Shown: positions 42,298-52,825, counted from the stretch's first letter. The stretch is 64,000 nt of DNA from Symplocastrum torsivum CPER-KK1 (GCA_019358875.1 JAHHIF010000013.1:88127-152126), one strand, 5' to 3'. Numbers and translations: made by a program. Notes: generated by a model from the letters alone, not told the origin.

Positions 42298-43056
42298 CTA
42301 GTGTTCAGCCGTCGTCATTGGTTCTCCAAGATACACCTCAATCACTTGGGGGTCATTTTGGACTTCATCAATCGTCCCCTCACATAAAACTGAGCCTTGG
42401 TGTAGTACCGTTACCTTACGAGCAATTTGACGAACAAACTCCATATCATGCTCAATTACTAAGATAGAGTGGCTTTCTGCCAAAGCTAAAAGTAAATCTC
42501 CGACATTTTCTGTCTCCTCATCCGTCAAACCCGCAACAGGTTCATCCACCAACAACAAATCTGGCGACTGTGCCACCAACATTCCAATTTCTAAGCGCTG
42601 CTTTTCCCCATGAGACAGCAACGCCGAGGCTAAATCCGCTTTAAGCGTCAACCCAATTGTTTCCAGCAAACCCTTAACCGTAGTCCGTTCAGATGACGAA
42701 GGCTGCCCAAACAAAGTAGAAAAGACATTCTTATTACGATTACAGGCAAGCTCCAAATTCTCACGAGGCGTTAAATTTAGGTAGACACGCGGCGTCTGAA
42801 ACTTACGTCCAATTCCCAAAAGCGCAATTTGCTCCTCTGGCAAACGGCGCACATTCCGCCCCTTAAACATCACCCGTCCTTCCGTCGGCTGTACCTTCCC
42901 CGTAATCACATCCAAAAACGTCGTCTTCCCAGCACCATTCGGCCCAATCACCACCCGCAACTCCCCAGCATCCATACTGAAGTTCAGGTTGTTGAGTGCC
43001 TTAAAGCCATCAAAACTAACCGTCACATTCTCCGTTTCCAGGATTTTCCTGTTCAT
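42298..43056 (-). CDS. urtD: Urea ABC transporter ATP-binding protein UrtD
   Basis: The 252-residue ATPase has Walker A GPNGAGKTTFLD, a modified signature LSHGEKQRLEIGML and Walker B LLLVDEPVAGLTDEE. The LivG-type sequence and its place between urtC and urtE identify it as UrtD. An 86-base spacer with a CCCCCTT/AAGGGGG hairpin (43100-43116) lies between urtC and this gene. Confidence 0.95.
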   Translation of the reverse strand: MNRKILETENVTVSFDGFKALNNLNFSMDAGELRVVIGPNGAGKTTFLDVITGKVQPTEGRVMFKGRNVRRLPEEQIALLGIGRKFQTPRVYLNLTPRENLELACNRNKNVFSTLFGQPSSSERTTVKGLLETIGLTLKADLASALLSHGEKQRLEIGMLVAQSPDLLLVDEPVAGLTDEETENVGDLLLALAESHSILVIEHDMEFVRQIARKVTVLHQGSVLCEGTIDEVQNDPQVIEVYLGEPMTTAEH

Positions 43057-43142
43057 GCTCTGTTGCCCCTAATAATAGTCAACTGCATCGACCCCCCAAC
43101 CCCCTTGGCAAGGGGGGAGCAAATAACTCAATAACTAAATAA

Positions 43143-44324
43143 CTAATCCCTTGCCCCCAAATTCTCTCGTTCCCGCTGCACCTCTGGATCTTCTTCCAGA
43201 CTTGGATACGTTATAACCCGCTTGCGTAATCCAAAAAGCGATCGCATCCGTTCCACCCCATGAGAACGCCACCAACCAACCAAGCCATCCGGTAGCACCG
43301 TCACCACAATCAAAAACAGTGCCCCCTGGAAAAACAACCAAATATCAGGGAACTTCTCACTCAAAAGACTCTTAGCAAAATTAACCACCAGCGCCCCTAA
43401 TATCGCTCCCACCAAGGTTGCGCGACCACCCACCGCCACCCAAATCACCATCTCAATCGAAAACGCAATATCCATCGCCTTCGGTGAGATGATGCCAGTT
43501 TGAAGCGTAAAAAGCGCCCCAGCTAAACCCGCCAAACCCGCAGAAATTCCAAATACTAAAACCTTAAAACCTGTAGGGTTATAGCCCGTAAAGCGCACAC
43601 GACTCTCATCATCACGAATCGCAATCAGCAAGTTTCCGAAGCGCCCTTTAGTCAGCCAACGTGAGAGCGCATAAGACCCCACAAGGAATAATACAGTCAG
43701 CGTGTAGAAGACAAACTGTGTCTGCGGTGCATTCACATTCGCCCCTAGCAGAGTTTTGTAGTTCGTCAGACCATTCGTACCGTTAAAGAGTTTTTGCTGA
43801 CCGTTGAAGAAGTTGAAAAAAACAATTGTTGCGGCTTGGGTAAGGATGGAGAAGTACACACCCCGAATCCGATTCCGAAAGACAAGATAGCCCAACAACG
43901 CCCCAAGCAAGGAGGGAACTAAAATAACACCAATAGCCGCAAAACCGAACGAATCAAATGGCTTCCAGAACCAAGGGAGTTCAGTCACCCCGTAGAGATT
44001 CATGAATTCTGGTAGGGTACCCGCATCCACAGGCGCTAATTGCAAGTGCATCGCTAGGGCATAACCACCAATAGCAAAGAAGATGCCGTGACCTAGACTC
44101 AGCATCCCCGTATAACCCCAAATTAAATCAATGCCAAGGGCTGCGATCGCTAACGCCAAAAATCGCCCCAACAGGCTGAGGCGAAAGCCAGAAAGAACAA
44201 CTGGCATCAAGAAGATGAGGATAAGCGCGGCAAGGGCAACAACACCCACCTCAATAAAAAGCGATTGACGGCGTTGCTGCCGTCGTTCACGTCCTGGGAT
44301 TGCAACTACCGAATCAGATGTCAT
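43143..44324 (-). CDS. urtC: Urea ABC transporter permease UrtC
   Basis: The 393-residue permease of LivM type has about nine hydrophobic helices, with GYTGMLSLGHGIFFAIGGYA and FTGYNPTGFKVLVFGISAGLAGLAGAL as family signatures. The start is placed at ATG 44324 (MTSDSVVAIPG); the open frame extends 20 codons to 44384, into the end of the urtB gene side. It pairs with UrtB to form the channel. It follows urtB by a short spacer. Confidence 0.93.
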   Translation of the reverse strand: MTSDSVVAIPGRERRQQRRQSLFIEVGVVALAALILIFLMPVVLSGFRLSLLGRFLALAIAALGIDLIWGYTGMLSLGHGIFFAIGGYALAMHLQLAPVDAGTLPEFMNLYGVTELPWFWKPFDSFGFAAIGVILVPSLLGALLGYLVFRNRIRGVYFSILTQAATIVFFNFFNGQQKLFNGTNGLTNYKTLLGANVNAPQTQFVFYTLTVLFLVGSYALSRWLTKGRFGNLLIAIRDDESRVRFTGYNPTGFKVLVFGISAGLAGLAGALFTLQTGIISPKAMDIAFSIEMVIWVAVGGRATLVGAILGALVVNFAKSLLSEKFPDIWLFFQGALFLIVVTVLPDGLVGWWRSHGVERMRSLFGLRKRVITYPSLEEDPEVQRERENLGARD

Positions 44325-44398
44325 AGAAGTAAGGTATGGAAATTTACGGTATAAGCTTGTCGGCAACTCAAAATAGCTGAACACTGAACGCTAGAGGC

Positions 44399-45559
44399 TT
44401 AAGCATCAACAGAACGCCCTTTTTGGGGGAAAATTCCACCCGGTCGCACCTGAAGGAAAGCAATAATCAGAGCAAATACCATCACCTTTGCCATGCTGGT
44501 TGTTGCAAAGAAGGTAAAGAATTCCGCCAACGGCTTCACAGGGAGAAACAGTAAAGCGAGAGTTCCTGAACCGATGAGGTAGTTCACGGTACCGATTACA
44601 AGCGCGGCAACGATACTCCCCACCAACTTGCCGACACCACCCACAACCACCACCATGAACGTATCGACCACATAGTTCTGACCTGTATTCGGTCCCACAG
44701 AACCCAGTAAACTAATCGCACAACCCGCAACCCCTGCCAATCCTGAACCGAGAGCAAATGTTAAAGCATCTACTTTTTGGGTCGGAATCCCCAAGCAAGA
44801 ACTCATACTGCGATTTTGGGTCACTGCTCGAATCCGTAAGCCCCAAGCCGAACGCTGCAAGAATAGGTAAATCGCCGCAACACAAAGAATTGTCAGCCCA
44901 ATAATAAATAGCCTTGCATAAGGGAGTTGAAAAGCCCCCAAAGGTAAGCCACCCCGTAACCACTTAGGGGCTGTGACATCCACATTCTGTGCCCCAAACC
45001 AAGGCTTGGTTGCGGCAAGCTTGTAAGTCTTACTCAAAAACGACCCAACCGCGATCGCAATTCCTGCCGATAGCGGTAACATCACTGCCACTACCCAGTT
45101 TCTAATTCGATCTATATCCGAGCGTCGAGAGACAATCCACAATGCCCCAAAAAATAGTAGACAAAACACCACCAGACCAACAACAATAACCCAGTTCACG
45201 CTACGGACAAATTGCTGCAAAATTAGGCTAACGCCCCAAGTTGCTAGCAATGTCTCCAAAGGGCGTCCATAAAGATAGCGAATTACCCCCCGTTCCAAAG
45301 CCAGTCCCACCGCTGCGGCGACTAAGAAAGCCAGAATCAGGGCAAAGAAAATATAAGCTTCAAACCAAGGCTCACCGAGCTTTTTGAAGCCATTTTGTAC
45401 AACAAACGTCGTGTAAGCTCCCAGCATCATCAACTCACCGTGAGCTAAGTTGATGACACCCATCAGCCCAAAAACAATAGCTAGCCCCAGCGCTGCAATT
45501 AGTAAAACAGCACCAATACTAATACCGCTAAATAGACCATCTAACAGTCCTGCTAGCAC
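44399..45559 (-). CDS. urtB: Urea ABC transporter permease UrtB
   Basis: The 386-residue LivH-type permease begins LLDGLFSGISIGAVLLIAALGLAIVFG and contains INLAHGELMMLGAY and LGSGLAGVAGCAISLLGSVGP. It has about eight hydrophobic helices and a longer central loop than LivH, as in other UrtB proteins. It is the first gene after urtA, separated by 130 bases that hold a repeat-rich hairpin. Confidence 0.94.
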   Translation of the reverse strand: MLAGLLDGLFSGISIGAVLLIAALGLAIVFGLMGVINLAHGELMMLGAYTTFVVQNGFKKLGEPWFEAYIFFALILAFLVAAAVGLALERGVIRYLYGRPLETLLATWGVSLILQQFVRSVNWVIVVGLVVFCLLFFGALWIVSRRSDIDRIRNWVVAVMLPLSAGIAIAVGSFLSKTYKLAATKPWFGAQNVDVTAPKWLRGGLPLGAFQLPYARLFIIGLTILCVAAIYLFLQRSAWGLRIRAVTQNRSMSSCLGIPTQKVDALTFALGSGLAGVAGCAISLLGSVGPNTGQNYVVDTFMVVVVGGVGKLVGSIVAALVIGTVNYLIGSGTLALLFLPVKPLAEFFTFFATTSMAKVMVFALIIAFLQVRPGGIFPQKGRSVDA

Positions 45560-45572
45560 ACCTTTTCTCCAA

Positions 45573-45681
45573 TTAGTTGTTAGTTGTCAGTTGTTAACTG
45601 TTAGTTGTTAGTTGGATTTTGAACAACCTGTCAATCATCAGCCAGTCGCCTCTACTGCTAACAACTAACAACCAACCACTA
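45573..45681. repeat. TTAGTTG/CAACTAA repeat arms forming a hairpin between urtA and urtB
   Basis: Tandem AGTTGTTAGTTG-like units at 45573-45615 face complementary CTAACAACTAAC units at 45658-45681. On the transcribed minus strand they can pair over about 13 bases. Similar short TAACAAC units also occur at 59148-59192. Such a hairpin within the operon could reduce expression of urtBCDE relative to urtA. Confidence 0.6.
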
Positions 45682-45689
45682 ATAACGTC

Positions 45690-47006
45690 TTAAGTCGTCT
45701 TGAACTTCCCACCCTTGCTTGGGTCAGACCAATCACAAGCAAATCCCTTGGTTTCAGTAACAAATTGATTCCAAGGAATTGGCACAACGGCTTTATCGGT
45801 GGAATAGACGATTTTAAATAAACCGTCATCCTGAACCTCCCCAATCCGCACCACTTTCGCAATGTGATGATTGGCTTCCATCGTTACAGTGCCTTCGGGA
45901 GCCTCAAGCGTCTGACCATATGCTGCCTTACGCACAGCCTCTAAATCATCAACTGTTTTTGCCTTTTCAACCGCCTGCTTCCACAGATAAACAGCAATGT
46001 AAGCCGCTTCCATTGGGTCGTTCGTCACTCGGTCGTCACCGTACTCTTTCTTAAACGCCGCGACAAACTTTTGATTGGCAGGTGTCTCTACGGTTTGGAA
46101 GTAATTCCAAGCGGCATAATGACCTTTGAGGTACTCGACACCAATTGCCTTAACTTCTTCTTCAGCAACGCTCACCGACATGACAGGGTACTTATCTGGG
46201 CCTAAACCTGCACCTTGCATTTGCTTAAAGAAGGCAACATTACTATCTCCATTCAGGGTGTTGTAAATCACCCCACCGTTCGGTAAAGCCGCCCGGATTT
46301 TAGTAATAATCGCCGTAACTTCTGTATTACCCAAAGGCAGGTAATCTTCCCCAACGGTTTTGCCACCTTTGGCTGCTAATTGCGCTTTGATAATTGTGTT
46401 GGCAGTGCGTGGGAAAACGTAGTCAGAACCCACTAAGAAAAATTCTTTGCCCTTGTTTTCTAATAACCAATCAACAGAAGGTTCAATTTGCTGGTTTGGA
46501 GCCGCACCTGTATAGAAAATGTTGTTAGAACACTCCTGACCCTCGTACTGCACGGGGTACCAGAGCATGTGTTTCTTCTCTTCAAATACTGGCAGTACTG
46601 CCTTACGACTGGCAGAAGTCCAGCAGCCGAAGACAACAGGAACTTTATCCTGATCAATGAGCTTTCTTGCTTTCTCTGCAAAGGTCGGCCAGTCCGAAGC
46701 ACCATCTTCAACAATTGCTTCTATCTGTTTGCCTAAGACACCACCCGCTGCGTTAATTTCCTTAATCGCTAGCTGTTCAGCATCCACGACACTCTTTTCA
46801 CTAATCGCCATCGTGCCACTGAGGGAGTGGAGAATCCCGACTTTAATCGTGTCACCACTACTGGTAGATGCTGCTGGGGATGCCGAATCTGTTGGGCTTT
46901 CTGCTGTTGTTGTTTGACTGCCACCACAAGCTTTCAATAGAAGGCTTGTTCCCAAAGTCGCGGAGCCGTAGACCAAAAATTTCCGCCGTCCGAATCGCCT
47001 TGCCAT
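45690..47006 (-). CDS. urtA: Urea ABC transporter substrate-binding protein UrtA
   Basis: The 438-residue protein has an N-terminal signal with an Arg pair (RRFGRRKFL) and a lipobox-like LLLKACGG, so it is a lipoprotein possibly exported by Tat. After a Ser/Thr/Pro linker, the Leu/Ile/Val-binding-protein fold begins with [33 protein letters not shown] and [15 protein letters not shown] [18 protein letters not shown] are UrtA hallmarks. It is the first gene of urtABCDE, behind an NtcA-type promoter. Functionally it binds urea in the periplasm. Confidence 0.96.
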   Translation of the reverse strand: MARRFGRRKFLVYGSATLGTSLLLKACGGSQTTTAESPTDSASPAASTSSGDTIKVGILHSLSGTMAISEKSVVDAEQLAIKEINAAGGVLGKQIEAIVEDGASDWPTFAEKARKLIDQDKVPVVFGCWTSASRKAVLPVFEEKKHMLWYPVQYEGQECSNNIFYTGAAPNQQIEPSVDWLLENKGKEFFLVGSDYVFPRTANTIIKAQLAAKGGKTVGEDYLPLGNTEVTAIITKIRAALPNGGVIYNTLNGDSNVAFFKQMQGAGLGPDKYPVMSVSVAEEEVKAIGVEYLKGHYAAWNYFQTVETPANQKFVAAFKKEYGDDRVTNDPMEAAYIAVYLWKQAVEKAKTVDDLEAVRKAAYGQTLEAPEGTVTMEANHHIAKVVRIGEVQDDGLFKIVYSTDKAVVPIPWNQFVTETKGFACDWSDPSKGGKFKTT

Positions 47007-47313
47007 GCCGTGATCTACCCCTCTCTTAAAATTTCAGCCTGTTGATATAGAGACACACATTCAAGCTGTGATATTAGAGCGAGGTTACCCGATCAATTGT
47101 TGTCTACGATACAAAAACTTGATTATTTCAGAGTTAGAAAGCGGAACTAGTGGGATCAGCCGTCTTCTGGGCCGTAAATTCAGGATCAGGGCTAGCTAAG
47201 AAATTCTCACGGATTCTCGACAAGTCCACGAGAAAACTTATTAAGAATTTCATAAAGTTGTTTAATTTGAACTGTTTATAGCTGCTATAAATGATTTTTA
47301 TATAACTAGACAG
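47007..47313. other. Divergent promoter spacer between urtA and a kinase gene
   Basis: It contains the NtcA-type promoter for urtA. The rightward promoter for the kinase gene must lie in the remaining part. No other gene or repeat is seen. Confidence 0.5.
47071..47112 (-). promoter_or_regulatory. NtcA-activated promoter of the urt operon
   Basis: On the minus strand GTATCGTAGACAAC (47112-47099) fits GTA-N8-TAC with one mismatch (AAC). It is 22 bases upstream of TAATAT (47076-47071), which fits the TA-N3-T -10 box. This spacing is the canonical class II NtcA promoter. Transcription would start about 58 bases before urtA. NtcA control of urt operons is known in Anabaena and marine cyanobacteria. 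Confidence 0.65.
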
Positions 47314-47502
47314 ATGCTGCGATTCCTTTCGTGGCTGAGGTGCAAGGCACCAATGCATCCTACTGGGCATAAGTACCCAGCCGTTTTTAACCTACTGCCA
47401 TCGGTGCAGCTTCAAGAACATCAATCTGTCCGTGCAGATGAAGTGGGAAAAGGGCACGGGGTAAAGAGCGCTTTGGTGTCACCTTGGATCAAGCCATACA
47501 CG

Positions 47503-49305
47503 ATGCGCCAACTACGCTTCAGGCTCTTAAGTGCAAGTATCCGACAAAAAATTGGTGCTGGGTACGCGCTTGCTGTAGGAATTGCAATTTCAGGAACGAT
47601 TGCTGGGTTAGCGATTGGAGAGCATTATCAAAATCGGGCAATTGTTCAATTAACCCGCGCCCATCAGCAAGAACATCTGCTTAAAGAATTACAAACAGCC
47701 GTATTGCAAGCGCGATCGCACGCTTCCCGCTTTCCTGTCGTCTTGGGAAATCCTGTCTGGCTACGATACGAAAATGAGGAGTTTATTCAAAGCATTGAAC
47801 AAGCCAAACAAGCGATTTTAGAAACAGAACGCTTTATCAACAATTCCGACAACCTCGCCAAAGCAGATACCGAGACGTTACAAACTATATTACACAGAGC
47901 CGATATCACCGTAGAGGGTTACAGAAGCGTTACACAGTCCCTCTTACGGCAAATCAATGCTTGGAACTTGAGACAAGATGAAATTCTGCCAGCACAACAG
48001 GAACTATTAAGAAACAGCAGTGGCGAAGTGGCGATCGCGTTAGATCAGCTTTTTGAGCAGTTAAACCAGCTTATTGAGACAGCAAAAGATCAAGACAAGC
48101 AAGCAGCTATTACCCTAAAGCGGGCAGGTGCATTGCGAGTGCAAGTTATTGTGTCCAGTATGGTGCTATCAGCAGCGCTTGCTGTGGCACTCGCTTTATA
48201 CACCAGTAATGCGATCGCCCAACCGATCAAAACCGTCACTAAAGTTGCTCAACAAGTAACAGAAGAGTCTAACTTTGAACTTCGGGTACCTGTGACAACC
48301 AACGATGAAGTCGGTGTCCTCGCAACCTCTCTTAATCAACTCATACAACGCATTGCTGTCTACACAAAGGAACTCAAGCTAGCCGAAGCGCAACTCATTC
48401 AAACCGAAAAAATGTCCAGCTTAGGTGCAATGGTTGCTGGTGTGGCTCACGAAATCAACAATCCTGTCAACTTTATCTATGGCAACCTGGACTACACCAC
48501 TGAATACATTCAGGACTTACTTTCATTAGTGCGTCTCTATCAGCAACAATACCCTGAACCACTACCCGTAATTCAAGAGCAGATTGAAGCAATTGAGCTT
48601 GACTTTCTTGCCGAAGACTTACCCAAAATCCTCTCCTCCATGAAAGGAGGTGCTGAGCGTATCCGTGAGATTGTTCTATCCCTCAGAAACTTCTCCCGCC
48701 TAGACGAAGCTGAAATGAAGGCAGTCAATCTCCATGAAGGAATTGATAGCACGCTAATCCTTCTTAATAACCGCCTCAAGCAAAGAGTTGAAGTTATAAA
48801 ACACTATGGGGAATTACCACTAGTAGAATGTTCTCCCGCGCAACTGAATCAGGTATTTATGAATATCCTGAGCAACGCTATTGATGCCTTGGAAGTAGGC
48901 GAGAAGGAAAGAAAATACGGGGATATGTCTACAAAACTCCCTGCATCTTCCTCCCAACCCCCAATTCCTACAATTCAGATTTGTACCAAAGTACTCGATC
49001 AAAACTGGGTAGCAATCTCAATCTCTGATAATGGTTCTGGGATTCCATCCGCAATCAAAGAGCGAATATTTGACCCATTTTTCACAACAAAAGAGCCAGG
49101 TAAAGGCACAGGCTTAGGTTTAGCGATTAGCTACCAAATTATTACTCAACATCACGGCAATATTCAGGTACATTCAGCATCGAATCAAGGGACAGAGTTC
49201 GTCATTACTTTACCAGTGCGGGCATCAACTACGCACAGTACCCGTTCCACCAATCATACTCTGCTCTCCCATGTGCAGTTTAACGAAGTCAATCACAACT
49301 CCTAA
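47503..49305 (+). CDS. Membrane sensor histidine kinase (HAMP-HisKA-ATPase), paralogue of 39631-41409
   Basis: From ATG 47503 the protein has 600 residues; the open frame starts at 47314, adding 63 atypical residues. A transmembrane helix (about 18-40), a sensor region and a second helix (about 215-235) precede the HAMP linker. His316 is in [15 protein letters not shown]; the ATPase domain has [16 protein letters not shown] and [10 protein letters not shown]. Layout and many motifs match the kinase on the other side of the urt operon. Its last 81 bases overlap the end of convergent ureG. Confidence 0.9.
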   Translation: MRQLRFRLLSASIRQKIGAGYALAVGIAISGTIAGLAIGEHYQNRAIVQLTRAHQQEHLLKELQTAVLQARSHASRFPVVLGNPVWLRYENEEFIQSIEQAKQAILETERFINNSDNLAKADTETLQTILHRADITVEGYRSVTQSLLRQINAWNLRQDEILPAQQELLRNSSGEVAIALDQLFEQLNQLIETAKDQDKQAAITLKRAGALRVQVIVSSMVLSAALAVALALYTSNAIAQPIKTVTKVAQQVTEESNFELRVPVTTNDEVGVLATSLNQLIQRIAVYTKELKLAEAQLIQTEKMSSLGAMVAGVAHEINNPVNFIYGNLDYTTEYIQDLLSLVRLYQQQYPEPLPVIQEQIEAIELDFLAEDLPKILSSMKGGAERIREIVLSLRNFSRLDEAEMKAVNLHEGIDSTLILLNNRLKQRVEVIKHYGELPLVECSPAQLNQVFMNILSNAIDALEVGEKERKYGDMSTKLPASSSQPPIPTIQICTKVLDQNWVAISISDNGSGIPSAIKERIFDPFFTTKEPGKGTGLGLAISYQIITQHHGNIQVHSASNQGTEFVITLPVRASTTHSTRSTNHTLLSHVQFNEVNHNS

Positions 49306-49860
49306 TCCTTCCTGAGTCTTCAAATTTGTAAAAACAAACGGTTTATCACCTCGCATTTTTTTAGCGTCGCGTTCCATGACACCTAAATCAGCTCCCACTT
49401 GAGGGGCGAGGTCGATTTTATTGATTACTAAAAGGTCAGATTTCGTAATTCCGGGGCCTCCTTTCCGGGGAATTTTGTCACCAGCCGCTACATCAATAAC
49501 ATAGATGGTCAAATCAACAAGTTCTGGGCTAAAGGTTGCAGCTAGATTATCACCACCACTTTCTAAAAACACCAAGTCTAAGTCAGTAAATCGCTGTTCT
49601 AGCTGTTCAATAGCGGCTAGGTTCATTGAGGCATCCTCACGGATAGCCGTGTGAGGGCAACCCCCCGTTTCAACACCCAAAATGCGATCGCTCTCTAATG
49701 CCTGAGAACGCACCAAAAACTGAGCATCTTCTTGGGTATAAATATCATTGGTCACTACAGCGATTTGGCTCGATACCCGCATCGCCTTACACAAAGCATC
49801 TAATAAAGCCGTTTTCCCTGAACCCACGGGACCCGCAATCCCAACACGAAAAGCACTCAT
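49225..49860 (-). CDS. ureG: Urease accessory GTPase UreG
   Basis: UreG hydrolyses GTP to load nickel into urease. The 211-residue protein has P-loop GPVGSGKT (10-17), the metal-binding [17 protein letters not shown], and G4-type INKIDLAP. Length and sequence are normal. Its 3' end overlaps the convergent histidine kinase gene. UreF is encoded 290 bases upstream on the same strand, so the two are probably co-expressed. ureABC, ureD and ureE are not in this window. Confidence 0.97.
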   Translation of the reverse strand: MSAFRVGIAGPVGSGKTALLDALCKAMRVSSQIAVVTNDIYTQEDAQFLVRSQALESDRILGVETGGCPHTAIREDASMNLAAIEQLEQRFTDLDLVFLESGGDNLAATFSPELVDLTIYVIDVAAGDKIPRKGGPGITKSDLLVINKIDLAPQVGADLGVMERDAKKMRGDKPFVFTNLKTQEGLGVVIDFVKLHMGEQSMIGGTGTVRS

Positions 49861-49930
49861 AGCATTTTGAGCTTTGAATAGTAGTGAAAAATATATAGCA
49901 TTTCTCTGTTATGCGCGTGTACAGCAGAAA

Positions 49931-50054
49931 AACCTAACCCCCAACCCCTTCCCACCTCTCCCTAGCCCTCTCCTAAAAGGAGAGGGAAAAGGAATAATGT
50001 TTTTAGCTGGAAGGGGAGTAAGAATCAAAGCCTCTCTCCTTGTAGGAGAGAGGT
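49931..50054. repeat. Pyrimidine-rich spacer repeat with two hairpins
   Basis: A CCTAACCCCCAACCCC stretch precedes hairpin CCCTCTCCT/AGGAGAGGG (49966-49986) and hairpin CCTCTCTCCT/AGGAGAGAGG (50031-50053). Elements of this composition occur in spacers of many cyanobacteria. It lies between ureG and ureF and might affect their relative expression. Confidence 0.55.
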
Positions 50055-50149
50055 CAAAGTGTACCGCATCCAACCGAGAACCGCTATAGTTACATTATCT
50101 TTGGCAAAAGCATCAAACCCTTTGAGCGCTGACCGCTGACAGCTCTCCA

Positions 50150-50848
50150 TCAACTCTGAAATAACCGCGTGTATTGAGTTTCATGCGCCATACTGGCAAG
50201 CGCTAATCCCCAGCCACAACTACTTAATTGCTCATCCTTTAAGGCTAAAATGTCTTGGCTAGCCAAAGAGAGGCTACTAGCAAGTTCAAGTAGTAACTGT
50301 TGACCTGCTGTTTGACCCAGAGGAATCAGTTTGACACCTGCACCAATCAGATTAGATGCCCAACTATGCAAGTAGCCAAGCACAGAAGCGGTAAGATCTA
50401 TTTGCCAATAGGCTGAGGCAATGCCAAATGCGATCGCATAATTACAAGGTGTACCTGCTGCTGCTGCCAAATCTGCTAGAGAGATAGGCAATTGTGTCTT
50501 GGGTGGTGGTAAATCCCGAAGCAATCGCATTAGAGAGTTCCCCATCTGCCAACTTTGCGATCGCAACTCAGCCGTTTCCTTTGCAGCACTTACCCAAGCA
50601 TTCCAATACTCTAAAGCCTCAACATCACCACTGATAACACTACGATAAGCTCGCACCATCACTGCTGCTTCCAATCGAATTGCACCATAACGCAGTTCTT
50701 GCTCTAGCCAGTACCATAAGCTTTTTGGGTTGTGAATCACACCAGCCTCAACTAAGGCTTCCAATCCATCGGAATAGCTATAAGCACCCACTGGCAACGC
50801 CGGACTAGCTAGTTGTAAGAGACGTAGAAGAGATAAATCGTTCAGCAT
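50150..50848 (-). CDS. ureF: Urease accessory protein UreF
   Basis: UreF helps assemble the urease active site with UreD and UreG. The 232-residue protein begins [32 protein letters not shown], the diagnostic UreF N-terminus, and has [17 protein letters not shown] and [22 protein letters not shown]. Full length and complete. Its neighbour ureG is downstream on the same strand. Confidence 0.96.
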   Translation of the reverse strand: MLNDLSLLRLLQLASPALPVGAYSYSDGLEALVEAGVIHNPKSLWYWLEQELRYGAIRLEAAVMVRAYRSVISGDVEALEYWNAWVSAAKETAELRSQSWQMGNSLMRLLRDLPPPKTQLPISLADLAAAAGTPCNYAIAFGIASAYWQIDLTASVLGYLHSWASNLIGAGVKLIPLGQTAGQQLLLELASSLSLASQDILALKDEQLSSCGWGLALASMAHETQYTRLFQS

Positions 50849-51184
50849 CTCTTCTACTTATCACAAATAGTGTTAAGTTTTGATTTTTGGCAACGGCTGT
50901 TATGGATGTGATTGATTAGCAGCGATCGCCTACTGCCACTAACCTCTCCTAGTGATGAGCTAGAGTCGCATTTTCACTCTGTCTGCGATCGCACCTTGTT
51001 GTACCAGTGATTTTATACAGACACAAGAAATTATAAATTATAAATTAGCCCGTATACATTGATACTTATACTTAGTGACTTTTAATATAAATTTATTTAG
51101 ATTAGTGTTTGTAAGAGCCTTAAGATAATTAACTTCTTCTCAATTAATTGTCTAAGCCGTTAAATCCATAGGGAAAGAACCTTT
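50849..51184. other. Intergenic region, AT-rich, no gene
   Basis: The divergent spacer between ureF and the NDH-2 gene is AT-rich toward the right (50997-51150), where the NDH-2 promoter is expected. No recognised site. Confidence 0.4.
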
Positions 51185-52525
51185 ATGCTAACCGAAGCCA
51201 AAGACCAGTCTCCTCATCATGTTGTCATCGTTGGTGGCGGATTTGGTGGGCTTTATGCCGCAAAGGCTCTCTCAAAGGCACCTGTAAAGGTCACGCTAAT
51301 TGATAAACGAAATTTTCACCTGTTTCAGCCATTGCTTTATCAGGTGGCGACAGGTGGCTTATCGGCTGGTGATATTTCCTCTCCCTTGCGAGCCGTCTTA
51401 AGCCGTCAGAAAAATACAGAAGTGCTGATGGGGGAAGTGACGAAAATAGACCCTCAGCAGCAAACCGTCAAAGTACAAAACCGAGAACTCAATTACGACA
51501 GCCTCATCGTTGCGACAGGCGTTAGCCACCACTACTTTGGCAACGAGCAATGGGCACCCAAAGCTCCAGGCTTGAAAACAGTAGAAGATGCGCTAGAAAT
51601 GCGGCGTCGTATCTTTGTTGCGTTTGAAGCCGCAGAAAAAGAAACAGACCTAGAAAAGCGCCGTGCTTGGTTAACTTTTGTCTTAGTGGGAGGTGGCCCA
51701 ACAGGAGTCGAATTAGCTGGGGCGATGGCAGAACTTGCCTACACCACCTTGAAGAACGACTTCCGCAACATCGACACATCGGAAGCCAAAATTCTACTGA
51801 TAGAAGGCATGGATCGAGTTTTGCCGCCTTATCCACCTGAGTTGTCGGCAAAAGCTCAAGCCTCACTAGAGCGTTTGGGAGTGACGATTCAAACCAAGGC
51901 TATGGTTACCAACATTGAAGATGATGTTGTGACTATCCGTAAAGGTGATGAGACTGAACAAATTGCGGCGCGGACTGTCTTGTGGGCGGCTGGAATGAAA
52001 GCTTCTGGAATGGGTGAGGTTATTGCCAAAGCAACGGGGGCCCAACTCGATCGCGCAGGGCGAGTGATAGTAGAACCAAACCTCAGTGTACCGAACCATC
52101 CAAATATTTTTGTCATTGGTGACTTAGCGAACTTCCCTCACCAAAATGACAAACCCTTACCGGGTGTTGCACCCGTTGCGATGCAAGAAGGACAGTATGT
52201 TGCTCGTCTTATCAAGCAACGCTTCAAAGGAAAGACATTACCGGAATTCCACTACAACGACTACGGCAGCTTAGCGGTAATTGGGCGCAATGCGGCAGTT
52301 GTAGACTTAGGCTTTATCAAGTTTGCTGGCTTCCCAGCTTGGCTTGCCTGGATTTTTATCCACATCTTCTATTTGATTGAGTTTGACAACAAACTGCTCG
52401 TGCTGATTCAGTGGGGCTGGAACTACTTCACCCGTAAACGTGGGGCGCGTTTGATTACGAATCAAGATACCCCACCTCTGAGTGTTGAAGAAGAGAGTGA
52501 TTATCGAACACCCGTTGAGGTGTAG
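51185..52525 (+). CDS. Type II NADH dehydrogenase (NDH-2)
   Basis: The 446-residue flavoprotein has an FAD-binding motif VVIVGGGFGGLYAAKAL near the N-terminus, the NADH-binding FVLVGGGPTGVELAGAMAE, and the FAD-contact GDLANFPHQNDKPLPGVAPVAMQEG. The C-terminal amphipathic segment (FPAWLAWIFIHIFYLIEF) attaches it to the membrane. NDH-2 enzymes pass electrons from NADH to quinone without pumping protons. Cyanobacterial Ndb proteins may act as redox sensors. Which of ndbA, ndbB or ndbC it is cannot be settled here. Confidence 0.92.
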   Translation: MLTEAKDQSPHHVVIVGGGFGGLYAAKALSKAPVKVTLIDKRNFHLFQPLLYQVATGGLSAGDISSPLRAVLSRQKNTEVLMGEVTKIDPQQQTVKVQNRELNYDSLIVATGVSHHYFGNEQWAPKAPGLKTVEDALEMRRRIFVAFEAAEKETDLEKRRAWLTFVLVGGGPTGVELAGAMAELAYTTLKNDFRNIDTSEAKILLIEGMDRVLPPYPPELSAKAQASLERLGVTIQTKAMVTNIEDDVVTIRKGDETEQIAARTVLWAAGMKASGMGEVIAKATGAQLDRAGRVIVEPNLSVPNHPNIFVIGDLANFPHQNDKPLPGVAPVAMQEGQYVARLIKQRFKGKTLPEFHYNDYGSLAVIGRNAAVVDLGFIKFAGFPAWLAWIFIHIFYLIEFDNKLLVLIQWGWNYFTRKRGARLITNQDTPPLSVEEESDYRTPVEV

Positions 52526-52825
52526 CCGAGATTGGGCTAATTCGGTTAGAAGGAAAGGAATAAATTGCTCCTTTTCGGCTTTGCCTTGCCCGAATCGTCC
52601 TGGTACAACAGAATTCAACGGGTATTAACCAATTGATAAGCGATCGCCCTCATCTTTTGAGGAAAGCGGTATCGTGGATAAATGCAACACATGGCTGTGC
52701 GATACAATGCGCGATCGCACATCTTGTGTCCGTTCCCGTTCTCCGAGCCAAGTCTTCTGGAGAAGCGGTAGAATTTCCTGAAGAATAGGGCAATTCGCCG
52801 AAGACATGCCTTCCTCCTCACACTC
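52526..52825. other. Intergenic region without gene
   Basis: No convincing frame or hairpin beyond two HIP1-like sites; the kinase gene promoter is expected here. Confidence 0.4.
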
